Positions 21,575 to 33,094 of a DNA stretch of 64,000 nucleotides are shown piece by piece. Below the pieces are notes generated by a model, which saw only the letters and a program-made list of their open reading frames with translations, had not been told where the DNA came from and ran no database searches. Positions within the stretch are counted from its first letter, which is position 1. The number at the start of each line of letters is the position of its first letter. The translations under genes were made by a program, and so were the position numbers. This DNA is from Zizania palustris (lineage: Eukaryota > Streptophyta > Magnoliopsida > Poales > Poaceae): NCBI GenBank assembly GCA_019279435.1, contig JAAALK010000086.1:16661913-16725912 (forward strand), read 5' to 3'.

Positions 21575-23964
21575 ATGTCGAAAAAGGTGAGGAGTGTCAC
21601 GAGGAAGCTCTTCCGCTTGGGGAGTTCATCGGCGAGTACTCCGGCGAGTACACCGACGAGTCAGGAGGACACCCTATTCCAGGGTAGTTCCTCTTCTTCA
21701 AACAAACGTCGTCAAGAGCAACTCCTGAGATGCATAGATCCGACATTAATTGGTCGGCCTATTGCATTTCAACTAGATGATGAGGTAACTTTCAGATTGT
21801 TTTTTATGCCAGTTATAAACTATTACTAATTGTTTCAATACTGTTTTGTAGGAGGAAGAACACTTGGAGAGTGCGGGTCATGAGGATCATCCGGTGGGTG
21901 GGGGGCAGGAGGGGGATGTCCCAGAGTGTGCGGCACAGAGGGATGACCCAGAGGGTGTGGGGCAGGGGGATGAGCTGGAGGGTGCGGGGTAGGGGGATCT
22001 CCCGGAGGGTGCGGGTCAGGAGGAAGGTGCTGAGGCTGCCGGCGGGTCCTCAGTATCTTTCAGGACGAGCCACTTAGTCGCTCCACCAGTAGTCTCTTCC
22101 GGTGGAGCCAAGATCGAGATTACGCCTGTTGGTGACGGGTAAGTGTAATACTCTTCTGTTGTTTTGCTTTTTTTTTTCAAAAAATCTCTTTCACTAAACT
22201 AATTAACTTTATTTATTATGTATTTCTAGATCTTGGATTGACTCTCGGTTCGACGACACTTCGAGGGTCAGGCAGGTTAACCAGATATTGGGTAACCTGT
22301 GCCGTCTGCAGTACCCAAGGGTGCTGACAATGCTGACCGGTGAGCGGGTTCTATGCCAGACATGGGACCAGTACCGGTTCGCTCCTGACGGGCGCCACGG
22401 AACTGCTCAGGGGGCGGTGTCTCATGACTTCTGGGTATGCAAGTGTTTTTTCAATCTTCTTTTAGGCTTTTCGAGTTACAACACTGTACTAATCATTACT
22501 TTTGCAGTTACGCTTTTGCTTGCCAGAAGTCGGCAATCACCATAACCATGCCCTTCAAGTCTTCAACAACAATGCACATAAGGTGGTGAAGGACGCCATT
22601 TCGTATGCCCGCATTCAAGCGAACAATGTTTACTACAAGGAGAAGCTAGGGCAACGAATGAGCAAGGCGACGGGCTCATCGTCAATCTATTTGACTGAAG
22701 AAGAATACCGTTCGGTAAACAATTCTAACTTTTTACCTCTTCGATTGTTGAGATTTGTTGTCATATAATACAAATAGCATCTCTGTTCAGGTGAGGATTC
22801 CGTGGTTTGCAAACCGCGAGGACGCCTATTTCGAATTCTGCAAGATTTGGTCTTCAGCCGCATTTAAGAAGACATCCGAGCAGAAAAGACAATGCCGCGG
22901 GACGGATCCGAAGCACAGATATGGTGCCGACGGACATATTCGCCACGCTAAACGCTTGGTAAGACCTCCTTCTGTCACTCTCTAGCTATAGATACATTGT
23001 AATGCGACTAACTCATTTCTAATGTACAAGAAGCTAAATCTGGCAACGTGCCAAGTGACATAGAGGTGTATACCTCTGGTCACAAAGGAAGCGATCCGAC
23101 ACAGCCAGATGTCTTGTGTAGCCAGACAGCCACGGACCATTTGGTGAGATGTTATTAAGAGTTTACGTAATTTCATTTTTCTGCGTCTAGCTAATCGGAC
23201 ATGTTTTTTGCAGGCGCAGTATGGTGAACACATGGTTCGATTCCATGGAGAGGACTATGATTGGCGGAGAGAACCTGTGGACCAAATGGCCGTGTACTCC
23301 AGCGGAGGTGGCAAAAGCCATGGACGGTGAGACAGTGTTTTTATTAATGTTTTGTGTATGGTATTGTGATGGTAACTAACCCTTGTTAATGTTGCAGGTA
23401 CTCCATGTTCAATGGAGTTATTGACTCGAGAGCGGTGAGAGCTCAGAAGTCAGCTTAGTCATCGCAGAGCTCAGTCGGAGTTGGCTCCAGCCGTTGTCGC
23501 TCAGAAGAAACCCCGGAGATGGTTCGGATGAGGGAGGAATTGAGGCGGGTAAACGAGCACAACAGGAAACAACAAGAGTACTATACCGCCTGCTTAGCAC
23601 AACAACATGTGATGATCCAAGTAAGTTTAGTTTAGAGTGTTGCAGTTCAAAAGTATTCAAAAATAGGTTTAGAACTAACTGATTACATTACAACATGTGT
23701 AGCAACTAGCCCAGCAAAACAGTGGATTTGACATGTCCATGTTCCAACCACTACCTCCCCCGCCACCACCACTATCTCCTACATCACCTGAGGTACCTCC
23801 TAAATACTTAAGTTAGCATTTAGAAGGGTAGTTGAGTTCGTTTCTAATTTTGTCTATTTCTTCAGTGTTTCCGTACGCCTGGTCAGGATGGAGCCTCCGG
23901 GGCAAATGTGAACGAAGCGGGAGGCAGCGGCGGCGCCCACGACCCAAATGTGGGCGATCAGTGA
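21575..23964 (+). pseudogene. CACTA second gene (TNPA-like, plant transposase Ptta/En/Spm type), decayed
   Basis: Multi-exon gene that in this transposon class encodes the DNA-binding accessory protein. Exons readable at 21575-21784, 21852-22138, 22230-22434, 22508-22714, 22791-22958, about 23031-23144, about 23215-23330, then 23399 onward to a stop at 23962-23964. Recognisable blocks: LRFCLPEVGNHHNH, VRIPWFANREDAYFEFCK and KTSEQKRQCRG (Transposase_24-like region), then a glutamine-rich coiled-coil-like stretch (RMREELRRVNEHNRKQQEYY) and a proline run. Lesions: an in-frame TAG at 21990-21992, a further TAG near 23457, and a phase mismatch into the exon at 23031. The last few exon ends are approximate. 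Confidence 0.75.
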
Positions 23965-24270
23965 GTATGGATGTGTATAATGAACCTGAATTGAATCTCG
24001 ATATGTTATGTGACTTTGTATGTGAATTTGGATGGTACATGTGAATGCGGATGTGTATTGTGACTTTGAATGTGAATTAAGTTGTGTTATGTGATTTTGG
24101 ATGTGATGTGTGAAGTTTTGGATGTGAGATGTGATTTTGGATGATATATGTGAAGTTTGAATGTGAATTTGGATGTGAAATGTGAATTTGCATGTGTATT
24201 GTGAATGTGATTGAAATTGTGGTTGGATGTGAGTGTGAGTAGGGGAACCAGGAAAAAATAAAAAAAATAC
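23965..24270. repeat. Degenerate GTGAATTTGGATGTG-type tandem repeats
   Basis: 3' region of the CACTA second gene, made of short imperfect repeats alternating ATGTGAATTTG, GGATGTGA and TGTGATTTTGG. It is non-coding, probably a slippage-generated repeat in the 3' UTR. Confidence 0.7.
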
Positions 24271-24274
24271 CAGG

Positions 24275-24580
24275 TAACTTCCGTCGGCTTTGACCATAGC
24301 CGACAGAAGTTAGCTGGTTTCGGCCACGTGGGCAGAAAGGCTAACTTCCGTCGGCTTTGGCCCTAGCCGACGGAAGTTAGCTGCCCTTAACTTCCGTCGG
24401 CCAGCCTGGCCGACGGAAGTTAGAGCCTCCCTGCTGACGTGGCAGTGTTCGGCGCTAACTTCCGTCGGCCACGTCAAGCCGACGGAAGTTAGCTAACTTC
24501 CGTCGCCTCGCTTTCGTCGGCCAAAGGCCGACGGAAGTTAGCGTTTTGCCGACGGAAGTTGGCTTCTTCCGTCGGGAAAG
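24275..24580. repeat. CACTA right subterminal repeat array
   Basis: About twelve copies of (T)AACTTCCGTCGGC or its complement, mostly as inverted pairs separated by 4-12 bases. It mirrors the left array and adjoins the terminal CACTA end at 24604. Confidence 0.9.
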
Positions 24581-24640
24581 GGCTAAGCCTGTTTTGTTGT
24601 AGTGACGACGGACTATCTTCATGCTTTAATATAATAGAGA

Positions 24641-26091
24641 TAATTTAATTATGTGTTACTTGTGTGACTAATGTGTAGGTCCACCTAAATCTATGATAGT
24701 AAACCAGAGTGACAAATAATTTAGCACACTTATTAAAAATGATAAATGGTTGAATTCCTACTAGTTGCTGTCATGCCAAAAGCCAGCAAAATCACTGAGC
24801 CGGAGAAGAGAAGGACCCTATAAAGGTTCATCAGGGCCACGTTTTTGCACACTATTCCGCAGTGGCATTTTAAGGTCCCGTGAAGATGGAAGAAGCATTT
24901 CTGAGGATCCTCGCAAGAACCAGCAGAATTAGCATGAAACAGTGACCAAAAGCAAGAAACATTTCTCCATGAACCATCTTAAAACGTTTCCACGAGAGAG
25001 AACCACCTAAATATGTGTTTCGCGTCGATTTTAGTTTATTTTAAGAGAATTTAGAGCTCTGAAATCATTGACATTCAAACAATTTGATTCTGATTCCGAT
25101 TCTGAAAACTGAAATATTTATGTTTTATTTAAAACGGAGATTTGTTCTCATGCCACATATAACTTGGTGGAATTTGCTCTTTTGCCCCATATGAGTGTAT
25201 GACATGTGACCTTTGGGCCCAATTGTCAAATACACAGGACGTGACAAAAAAGTAAACACCACTCAACTTTGTGACATAACAGCAAAATTCCTATTTAAAA
25301 AAAATGGTGTGGTGAGATGCTCTTTTGCTGCAAGTAATTGCACGTTTCTTACTGTTAGGTTATTAGGTCATTTGGGCTGGTTGAATCGGTCGGTGAGTTA
25401 AATTGCCAGGAATTTTTTGTCTCACCTCGCTCACATAAGAGGTTAGAGTCTCTTATAAAGGAGAAAGGAGAGTAGTCAGCCTCTTTCGTTTTTTTAAAAT
25501 GGAGAAAGTTCTTCGTTTATTAAGATGTTGCCTAATCATGAAACGAAGCTCGGTAGGGACCGGCGTTCAGTGGAAACTGAAAATAATTCTTTCCATTTTC
25601 CCCTTTATTCAAAGGGAAACTTGTGCCGTAACGATCGCTGCAGTAGGTACATGTGCGCTATATATTGCAAACCGTCAGCGCAATAAAGATGAGCAGATTC
25701 CCCTCCACTGCACGATGTCAATCGATCTGTGCAGCATCAGCATGCAATGCATCAACGATACATGATGGACCCTGCTGCGTGTCAGGCGATCAACGCTCTT
25801 GAATTTACTGGAAATTCACCGCTAGCTGCACACACTGCCCGTCTACTGTTCGGTCTGCCAGGTTAAACAGGAGATCTAGCTACAAGTGAATGAAAAACAT
25901 GCATGACTACGCGTTTACAGACAGCCACTGATTGGTCATTACGTACGTCGATCTGTCTAGATGGCACATGAACAGAATTAAGGCTGCCTGCATCCAGATC
26001 CACGTAATGGTGGCAACCAGTACTTCAAACCCAAAACCCGAAACCAAGTAGGCTTTTATCATATTAGAGTATGTATACAAGTTAAAATGGA
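24641..26091. other. Intergenic DNA
   Basis: No gene recognised. 25130-25400 resembles an old MITE (TTTGCTCTTTTGCCCC, TGCTCTTTTGCTGCAAG). The ORF at 25499-25765 shows no domain or codon signature. Confidence 0.5.
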
Positions 26092-26372
26092 TTTTTAAAA
26101 AATAATATTTTTTTTTAAAAAAATCAAATTTGTATGCCTGTTTGAAAAAATTGCAGAAGTAGCATGTGGTCGGCACTTGAAGAACCGATTGGAGCTGACG
26201 TGACAGAATCTGATAGGGGCAGCATCCAGTCGGTACTTGAAGTACCGACTGGATCTGACGTGACAGCTGTCGGCACCCGTCGACACTTCAAGTACCGACT
26301 GCATGCTACTTCTGCAATTTTTTCAAACGGGCACACAGTTTTTTTTAAAAAATATTATTTAAAAAATCGTTA
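26092..26372. mobile_element. Palindrome-module fold-back element, copy B
   Basis: Long imperfect terminal inverted repeats of about 70 bp (TTTTTAAAAAATAATATTTT ... TTGCAGAAGTAGCATG, and the reverse at the right) enclose palindromic modules CAGTCGGTACTTGAAGTACC-type and GGAGCTGACGTGACAG spacers. It is non-coding. Superfamily unknown; no clear target duplication is seen. Confidence 0.8.
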
Positions 26373-27719
26373 AAATGTATATGTGATTTTATACTATACA
26401 AACCTGCTTCCAATGAACTATTTCATGTAAATTCTGTAGATAAGCAATATACCCAACAAATAACCTATTTTCAGTGGCCCAACTAGTGAAAAACTCTAAG
26501 CTCCACACTCACCTGCTTCTCCCTTCGAACCCTTCTTGGTGCTCACTCTTGACGTCTGGAGTACTGTAGTAGTTAACTATAGTGGTTAACTGTTGATTAC
26601 TTGGTTATAATGGTTAAATACAAGGTTATGTACAATTTTGGTGGGATGATTAAGCGTTGACTTGTTGATTAAATCATAATTTTGTTATCACAATTTTGGA
26701 ATAGATCGGAATGACTTATAGTCGGTACACGAGAGATAGCTCTAGTTCTTCACCCTAAGTGTTGATAGGTCTAGGTTACCCACCGAGTATATTTTATCCA
26801 TGCAGAGATATGAGTTTGAGAAAATAAAAAGACCTGTATATATATAATATATATGATATTCGACGACCGAATTATTTTTTCTTAATAAGTATAGATTTAA
26901 TATGGTCAAACCCAATACGATAGGTATAAACCCACGCTATCATCTTTAGATCCACTCACATCAGAGGAACAACAATCTGGTTTACACTCCACTAGCTACG
27001 TGCACTGCACATGACCGTCTTCTTCTTCCTCCATCAATGCCGGCCGTGCCCATTTCTCGACCATTGCTTCTTCAGAGCTTCAGTTCCTAGGACGGAGCAA
27101 TTCTGGAACAAGATGGATCGAGAGAGAAAGACGTCCGCTTCCGATCTGGTGGCGAGGCCACACCGTCTTTCCGAAACGGTGCAATGGCATGCAAGCATAT
27201 GCAAGCAGTGTGATGAGGAACGACCGGATGGATGCATCGATCGATCGGGTTAACTCACGCACCTTTCCACTGCAGACTAGACAGGGGTTAGCGCATATAT
27301 ACCTACGTACTAATGGCGTCGATCTACTTGCGTAGGCAATTGAAGTTTCTCTCGCCTACTATATATATATACTGCATGCCCTAATTAAACACCGGTTTGG
27401 AACTAGCCATTGCCGAACCACCGCACCATGCACGCACTGTGCGCTACTGTTAGTTCGTTCATGGCTTGATTTGATCGATACCGGCATAGATCCATCGTAG
27501 GATGATGGTCTTTGGCCTGAATTAATTAACAGCTAGCTAAGCTCGCAGCAGCGCTGCAATGCAAGCCAACGTAATAAGCCATGGATTAATCAAGCAAGCG
27601 TGCGTATATATATGTGCAGTGCAGGTGCTCTTGCCCCCCTCTCGTTGGGAAACGGCATGCATATTTTTTGGTTGAATATGCACTTGAATATTCTCGTGAG
27701 ATTCAAGTACTACACCGGT
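26373..27719. other. Intergenic DNA
   Basis: Mixed sequence with TATATA tracts at 26836-26853 and 27360-27371. Small ORFs at 27011-27262 lack support. No gene recognised. Confidence 0.5.
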
Positions 27720-28068
27720 TTTAAAATAATATCTTTTTAAAAAGAAAATTTCAAATTTATATGACAATTTTGAAAAATTGCAGAAGTAGGTACCGGTCGG
27801 CACTTGAAGTGCCGACTGGACGCCACGTCAGCTCCAGTCGACACTTGAAGTGCCGACTGTTGCCACGTTAGCTCCAGTCTGCACTTCAAGTGCCGACTGG
27901 AGCTGACGTGACAGAATATGATAGGGGACAGCATCCAGTCGGCACTTAAAGTGTCGACTGGAGCTGACGTGGCACCAGTCGACACTTCAAGTACCGATCG
28001 GTACCCATTTTTACAATTCTTCAAAATCGCCGTACAAATTCAAAATTTTTTTTTAAAAAATATTATTT
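27720..28068. mobile_element. Palindrome-module fold-back element, copy C (longest array)
   Basis: Same terminal blocks as copy B (TTAAAATAATATCTTTTT ... TTGAAAAATTGCAGAAGTA and its reverse). The interior holds five palindromic modules of the form GTCGGCACTTNAAGTGCCGAC, about 40 bp apart, separated by GGAGCTGACGTGGCA or its complement. It lies about 2.4 kb upstream of the MYB start codon. Confidence 0.85.
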
Positions 28069-30139
28069 CGGGAAGAAATTCCGCGAGCACCTATATATAT
28101 TTGCGGATTAAAAAAATATGGTCTCAACCAATGATGCGTATACTTTCAAATCAACTCTTAATTGTATATAGGACAATGAGATTCAACTAAAATCAATTTA
28201 TATTCGCTCATACATCCTAAAATTCATCGTACGAAATAATTAGATATAACAAACTATTTTTTTTAAAATACAACTACGAGGCTTATCCAATATATATATA
28301 CAATCCTACCGCCTAAAAACAACAAACACACTCGTAAGCAACCGCTGGTAGGTGCCATATATGAATGGACCAAGGAGTGTTCTCAGAAGCAAGCAGCGGG
28401 TCTGCAAGCCTGAAACTATGCCGTGATATGGCATACTGGCATGCATTTACAGCCAGCTCTCATGCAAGTCCGAAGGAAGAACAAGATCGCCGAGCTTAAT
28501 ATGATTTACAGTTTACCGGGCTAGCTAGTAGGGACTGCAGCTAGAGAGAGAGAGAGAGAGATAGTATGGCCATGATATGATATGGGGGTAAAAAAACACG
28601 GTGAGTTCTTGGGGAGGAGGAAGGAAGACGCGCGCACATGCCGCGCTGTGTCGCGCGCGAAGGCGGTGGTCCTGCCGGCGATTGGCCACCGGGAACAGCG
28701 GAATAAATGGCAAAAGCCATCCTGCGCGCCCGGAGGCCTCGCGATTGCAGGTTGGCAGAATTTTACAGAGTGTTCCATCAGTCTCTTTGACCGTACGCCG
28801 GCCATCATCACCCTTCACACTGCCAGTAGTACTACTGTTCCTTAATTTTCATCTCAGCATGCAGTAACTTGTCGCGGTAATTAATTAAGTTGGAGTAGCT
28901 AGGATGGAGGTAGGACTCGATCGATGGCGAGGTAAGATTACTGTACTAGTGCTACGTGATTAAGGATCGATGGCGACGAGAGAGGGGCTAGAGCAGAAAA
29001 TAATGGATGGATGGAGGCATGGAGCCTTCCGTTTGTCCTCCATGGAAACTGACAAGGTTTCCGATCGAGAGAGATCGACCAGACTCCAGAGAGATAAGGT
29101 TCTTCCTACACGCACAATCTGAAAGGAGATCGATTGATCCACGTACATCCACCGATCCGCCATGGGTGTGACTTGTGAGTGTCAGTGTAGCTCTAGCTAG
29201 GTATGGTAGGCTACTAGCGCCCCCGAAATGGCAAGTGAAATCTGCATTGAAACGAGAACGAGGAGAGGCGTACGTGTAGCTAGGTTAGTAAACCGGCGGA
29301 CGCGGCTCGCCGGGATCTTAGTCGTCGAACCGATCGAGCAAGCAAAGAACGAGTGAAACTGGCGGGCAGCACCGCCGGTTATGGCATCGAATTGAATGAG
29401 TAAGACAATTTGTTTCCGAAAACGCCGCGAGAATGCAATCAAGTCAATCGTCCAAACCAAACGGATGGGTCGGCAAAACGATCGACGACATCGATCGGGA
29501 CCGAGTATTTCGGTAGGAAACAGCACTTACGCGTCGATGGGTGCATGGATCGATTTGCGTTTTGCAGACGCTCGATTGGAATTTGTGCCTGGCTATAACA
29601 CTATGCGAGCACGTTGGATTGCACCGGTGAAGGGATGGAGCCGCAGCGTGCGAGATTCCTTCTGCTGCAGCAGCTAGCGTCCTCGCGGTCAGGCCGCGGC
29701 ACGAATTGAAGGCGGGAGTGCATGCATCGATCATTCATGCATGCATGCATGCATGCGATGGATGTGCGCGCACCAGTGCGCAGCAGCACCAGCAGCAGGA
29801 GGAGGAGGAAGACGACACGCCGGCCGTACGCCGTCCACCTCACAGCCGCTCACAGTTCACAGTGAGAGAAGTGCCCGATCGAGAGGCGGGAGAGGACCAT
29901 GTAGCTAGGCAAGCGTCGTCCCAGCAGCGAGTAAATGCACGCCCTCTGATCGGGTGGATCGCGATTGGCAGTGATGGTTCGGGGGTCCGGCCCGGCCGGG
30001 TGAAACCCCGGTCCTGCCCCTACGTACTCGCCGGTACACTGACAGTGAGGCCACTTTGCCCCCGGCAGGATCGCGTCGTCCCGAAGAAGATATCTCGAAC
30101 CAGGCGAGCCGAGCCAGAGGGACGCTTCCCGGCTCCCTC
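28069..30139. other. Intergenic and distal promoter region of the MYB gene
   Basis: Contains a (GA)n tract at 28540-28561, an ATGC microsatellite at 29735-29757 and AT-rich DNA. Many small overlapping ORFs occur on both strands without coding character. No gene recognised. Confidence 0.5.
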
Positions 30140-30517
30140 TATTTATGCCTCTGCGTCGCCGGCCTCCGCGCACAAGCTAGCTAGCTCAGTGCCTCGCTTT
30201 TGGCCTCTCTTTCTCTCTCTCTCTCCCTCTCACCATCTCGATCTGCTCTGCTCGCTGCATTACTACTACTGCGCGCACTCGTAGTCACTCAGTCAGTGAG
30301 TCACAGCTAGCGCCCTGGAGGGAAGATCTCTCGTAGTCAATTGCCCTGATCACGTACTGCTACACGCACGGCTACTTGAGCGCGAGAGAAGGAAGGAGGA
30401 GAGGGGAGAGGAAGAAGCAGAAGCGGAGGGCGTGGAGGATCGTCGTCATCACTCATCAGGGAGGAAGAATTTCTTAAGCGGGGGTCGCTGCTGCTAGCTG
30501 CGCGCTCTTGTCCGGCG
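30140..30517 (+). promoter_or_regulatory. MYB core promoter and 5' UTR
   Basis: TATTTAT at 30140-30146 in a C/T-rich context is a reasonable TATA box. It is followed by a CT-rich initiator-like stretch (30205-30230) and a roughly 300-base purine-rich leader ending at the ATG at 30518. The transcription start is inferred, not observed. Confidence 0.5.
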
Positions 30518-32716
30518 ATGGGGCGATCGCCGTGCTGCGAGAAGGAGGGGCTCAAAAAGGGGCCGTGGACGCCGGAGGAGGACCAGAAGCTGCTTGCCTA
30601 CATCGAGCAGCACGGCCATGGCTGCTGGCGCTCGCTGCCCTCCAAGGCCGGTGAGAGCTCCGCCGCTACACACACAGCTATCTATAGTTAACTCCATCGA
30701 TCAGTTGCTTTCTTCTTGCCCTAGCTAGTAGCTAGCTCCATTATACTGTGCGACGGACACGATCGATCTGATGTGCAAACGTATGTGACAATGGTGCATG
30801 CATGCATGCATGTGTACGTGCAGGGCTGCAGCGGTGCGGCAAGAGCTGCCGGCTCCGGTGGACGAACTACCTCCGGCCGGACATCAAGAGGGGCAAGTTC
30901 AGCCTGCAGGAGGAGCAGACCATCATCCAGCTCCACGCGCTTCTCGGCAACAGGTGATCAATCGATCGAACCATATCATGAGTTTGTATGCATGGACGAC
31001 TAGCTAGATCAATTCTACGCCTAGCTTGTGCACTCGGGGCGCATTTAATTCTTCAGTAATCGCCATATATATGGAGCCTGATCCTTCTGCAGGAGTCTTG
31101 GCTAGCTGCTAGTACTTTTGCTGACCGGGTAGGTCAAGAACACATACACCAGCCACCATGCTGCACCGTAGTCTTGGCCAACGTAACATTAAATGGTTAT
31201 ACAAAGACAACAGTACTATAGTAGGAGAGAGCCATGATGATGATGCGTCTAATTTTCGCTAGCTGTACTATCTACTTCCTTCCCTAAAAAAATATAGCAA
31301 ATTTTAGGTTTAATCACAACATATATTAAATATATATTGGAGATCAAAGTTAACTTAGAAGTTTACCATTGTGGAATTTATTTCTAGCATTTCCCGCTCT
31401 GGAACTAGTGGACAATTAAAGCCCACCGATTAATAGACTAAAGCTGAAAGCTATGATCTTTTGGTTATGCATATGCTGCATCATCGTTAGTTGGTCTTTT
31501 TGCCTGTCGAACAACTACGCATGAGCTGCGAGAACGAACTGACCCAATGAATGCACGCATCGACTAGGGAAAAAGATGTGAAAAAGTTGGGCTCACCCCC
31601 GGAATTTTCCCTTCTTTTCGTCCCTATGATTCGGCATGCAATGCAAGCTGGTCATTTATGGAGGCCAGCCTCCATCATTGTGGACCAAAACTGGGGTTCG
31701 GTCCACTGTAGCCACCTGCCCTCTCTTGCCATTTGACTCACACTTCAGATCATGTCCCTGCTCTCTGTCTGTACTACACCACACATTTGAAAATAGATTG
31801 TAAAACGATAAATTGTAAATGATATGAGTAATTTACAGTAAAGTTTGAATTTTTATATAAATTTGATATTTTTTATATAGTTTTCATATATTTTTTATCG
31901 TAATCTGAGAAACGGCGTGCCTGAATTTTTTTTTCATGGCGTTCGTCCACGCGGCGGCGTGTTGTTTGTAGGTGGTCGGCGATCGCGACGCACCTGCCGA
32001 AGCGTACTGACAACGAGATCAAGAACTACTGGAACACGCACCTGAAGAAGCGGCTGGCAAAGATGGGGATCGACCCGGTCACGCACAAGCCGCGCTCGGA
32101 CGTGGCCGGCGCGGGAGGAGGAGGCGGCGGCGCGGCGGGCGCGGCCGGCGCGCAGCACGCCAAGGCCGCGGCGCACCTCAGCCACACGGCGCAATGGGAG
32201 AGCGCGAGGCTGGAGGCCGAGGCGCGCCTGGCGCGCGAGGCTAAGCTGCGCGCGCTGGCCGCGTCGGCGTCGTCCGCCGCTTCGCTGCACACGCTTCCGG
32301 GCCCCGCGGGGCACGGCCTCGACTCGCCGACGTCCACGCTGAGCTTCTCGGAGAGCGCGGCGCTCGCCTCCGTGCTCGAGGCGCACGGCGCCGCGGCGGC
32401 CGCGCGCGCCGCCATGCAGCCCATGCAGGCGTACGACGAGGCGTGCAAGGAGCAGCACTGGGGCAACGTCGCCGCCGCTGACGACGTGGGCTTTGCCGGA
32501 GCGGGCTTCACGGGCATGCTTCTCGACGGCTCCTTGAACCAGATCCCGAGGCAGGCGGCGAGCGACACGGAGGCGGACGGCGAGTTCCAAGAAACAGAGG
32601 AGGAGAAGAACTACTGGAACAGCATACTGAACCTGGTGAACACGTCGTCGGCACCGATTCCGGCGACTGCGGTTGTGCCTTCCTCCGGTGCATACTCGCC
32701 GGCACCGGACTTCTGA
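30518..32716 (+). CDS. R2R3-MYB transcription factor, MIXTA-like (subgroup 9, MYB16/MYB106 type)
   Basis: Nuclear DNA-binding regulator. Three exons, 30518-30650, 30824-30953 and 31972-32716, with GT-AG junctions; the joined frame is open for 335 residues. The N-terminus [22 protein letters not shown] is the classic R2 start, the R2 and R3 repeats span about residues 14-115 ([39 protein letters not shown]), and the intron positions are the standard ones for plant R2R3 genes. [14 protein letters not shown] at about 161-174 is the subgroup-9 motif found in MIXTA-like proteins. Known family roles are epidermal cell shape, trichome or papilla outgrowth and cuticle gene control; applying these here is inference. 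The C-terminal region is alanine- and glycine-rich. Intron 2 is about 1 kb and AT-rich. Confidence 0.94.
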
Positions 32717-33089
32717 GCGGTGACAAGCTCGCCTCCATTAAACAGGGTTCATGACACAGTAAATAGTTAGCAGTGATTGTCGAATAAGATGGACTAATGT
32801 TAGTAGTAATTATTAATGGCGTCCTAGGGTTAACCTGACAGTGCATTGATCAAAGTTGTGACCAAGATGTTCAAGACCGTATCACCATTGAAAATCGATG
32901 CCTAATTGTTCGGTGTTCTTGGAGATTCTGTAAAACACTGGAAGTCTGGAACTATGAGCACTTGAGCAGAGAATGTGTCATCCTTACTTGCAAATCTAAC
33001 ACTTTTGCAAATTTTACAATCGTTTTACTCTTTACAAACTCATAAATATTTCTGGACCAAAGATTTGACGAAGCAACCAAGCAACTGGT
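32717..33089 (+). other. MYB 3' UTR and flank
   Basis: AT-rich sequence without a canonical AATAAA close to the stop. A polyadenylation region is likely within the first 200-300 bases (AATAAGATGG at about 32783). No other feature is seen. Confidence 0.4.
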
Positions 33090-33094
33090 GTTCA

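Larger units (their letters stand above)
16222..24604 (+). mobile_element. CACTA (En/Spm) DNA transposon, 8383 bp
   Basis: Left end CACTACAGGAAAAC and reversed right end CACTACAACAAAAC, flanked by the 3-bp duplication ACG (16219-16221, 24605-24607). Subterminal arrays of AACTTCCGTCGGC in both orientations fill 16250-16480 and 24275-24580. The interior holds a tnp2/TNPD-like transposase gene and a second TNPA-like gene, both on the plus strand and both with inactivating lesions. Ends and target duplication are intact, so the DNA could still be moved by a transposase supplied elsewhere, but the copy itself looks non-autonomous. Confidence 0.95.
15986..24640 (-). mobile_element. Helitron-like element split by the CACTA insertion
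   Basis: 15986-16221 and 24608-24640 are the two halves of an element related to the Helitron at 10604-11023. On the minus strand it starts TCTCTATTATATTAAAGC at 24640 after an A, and its other half shares CGCAAAATATAGAAATTAAAG-type sequence. The CACTA element at 16222-24604 sits inside it with a 3-bp duplication, so the Helitron is older. The 3' CTAG end near 15986 was not found. Confidence 0.6.
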
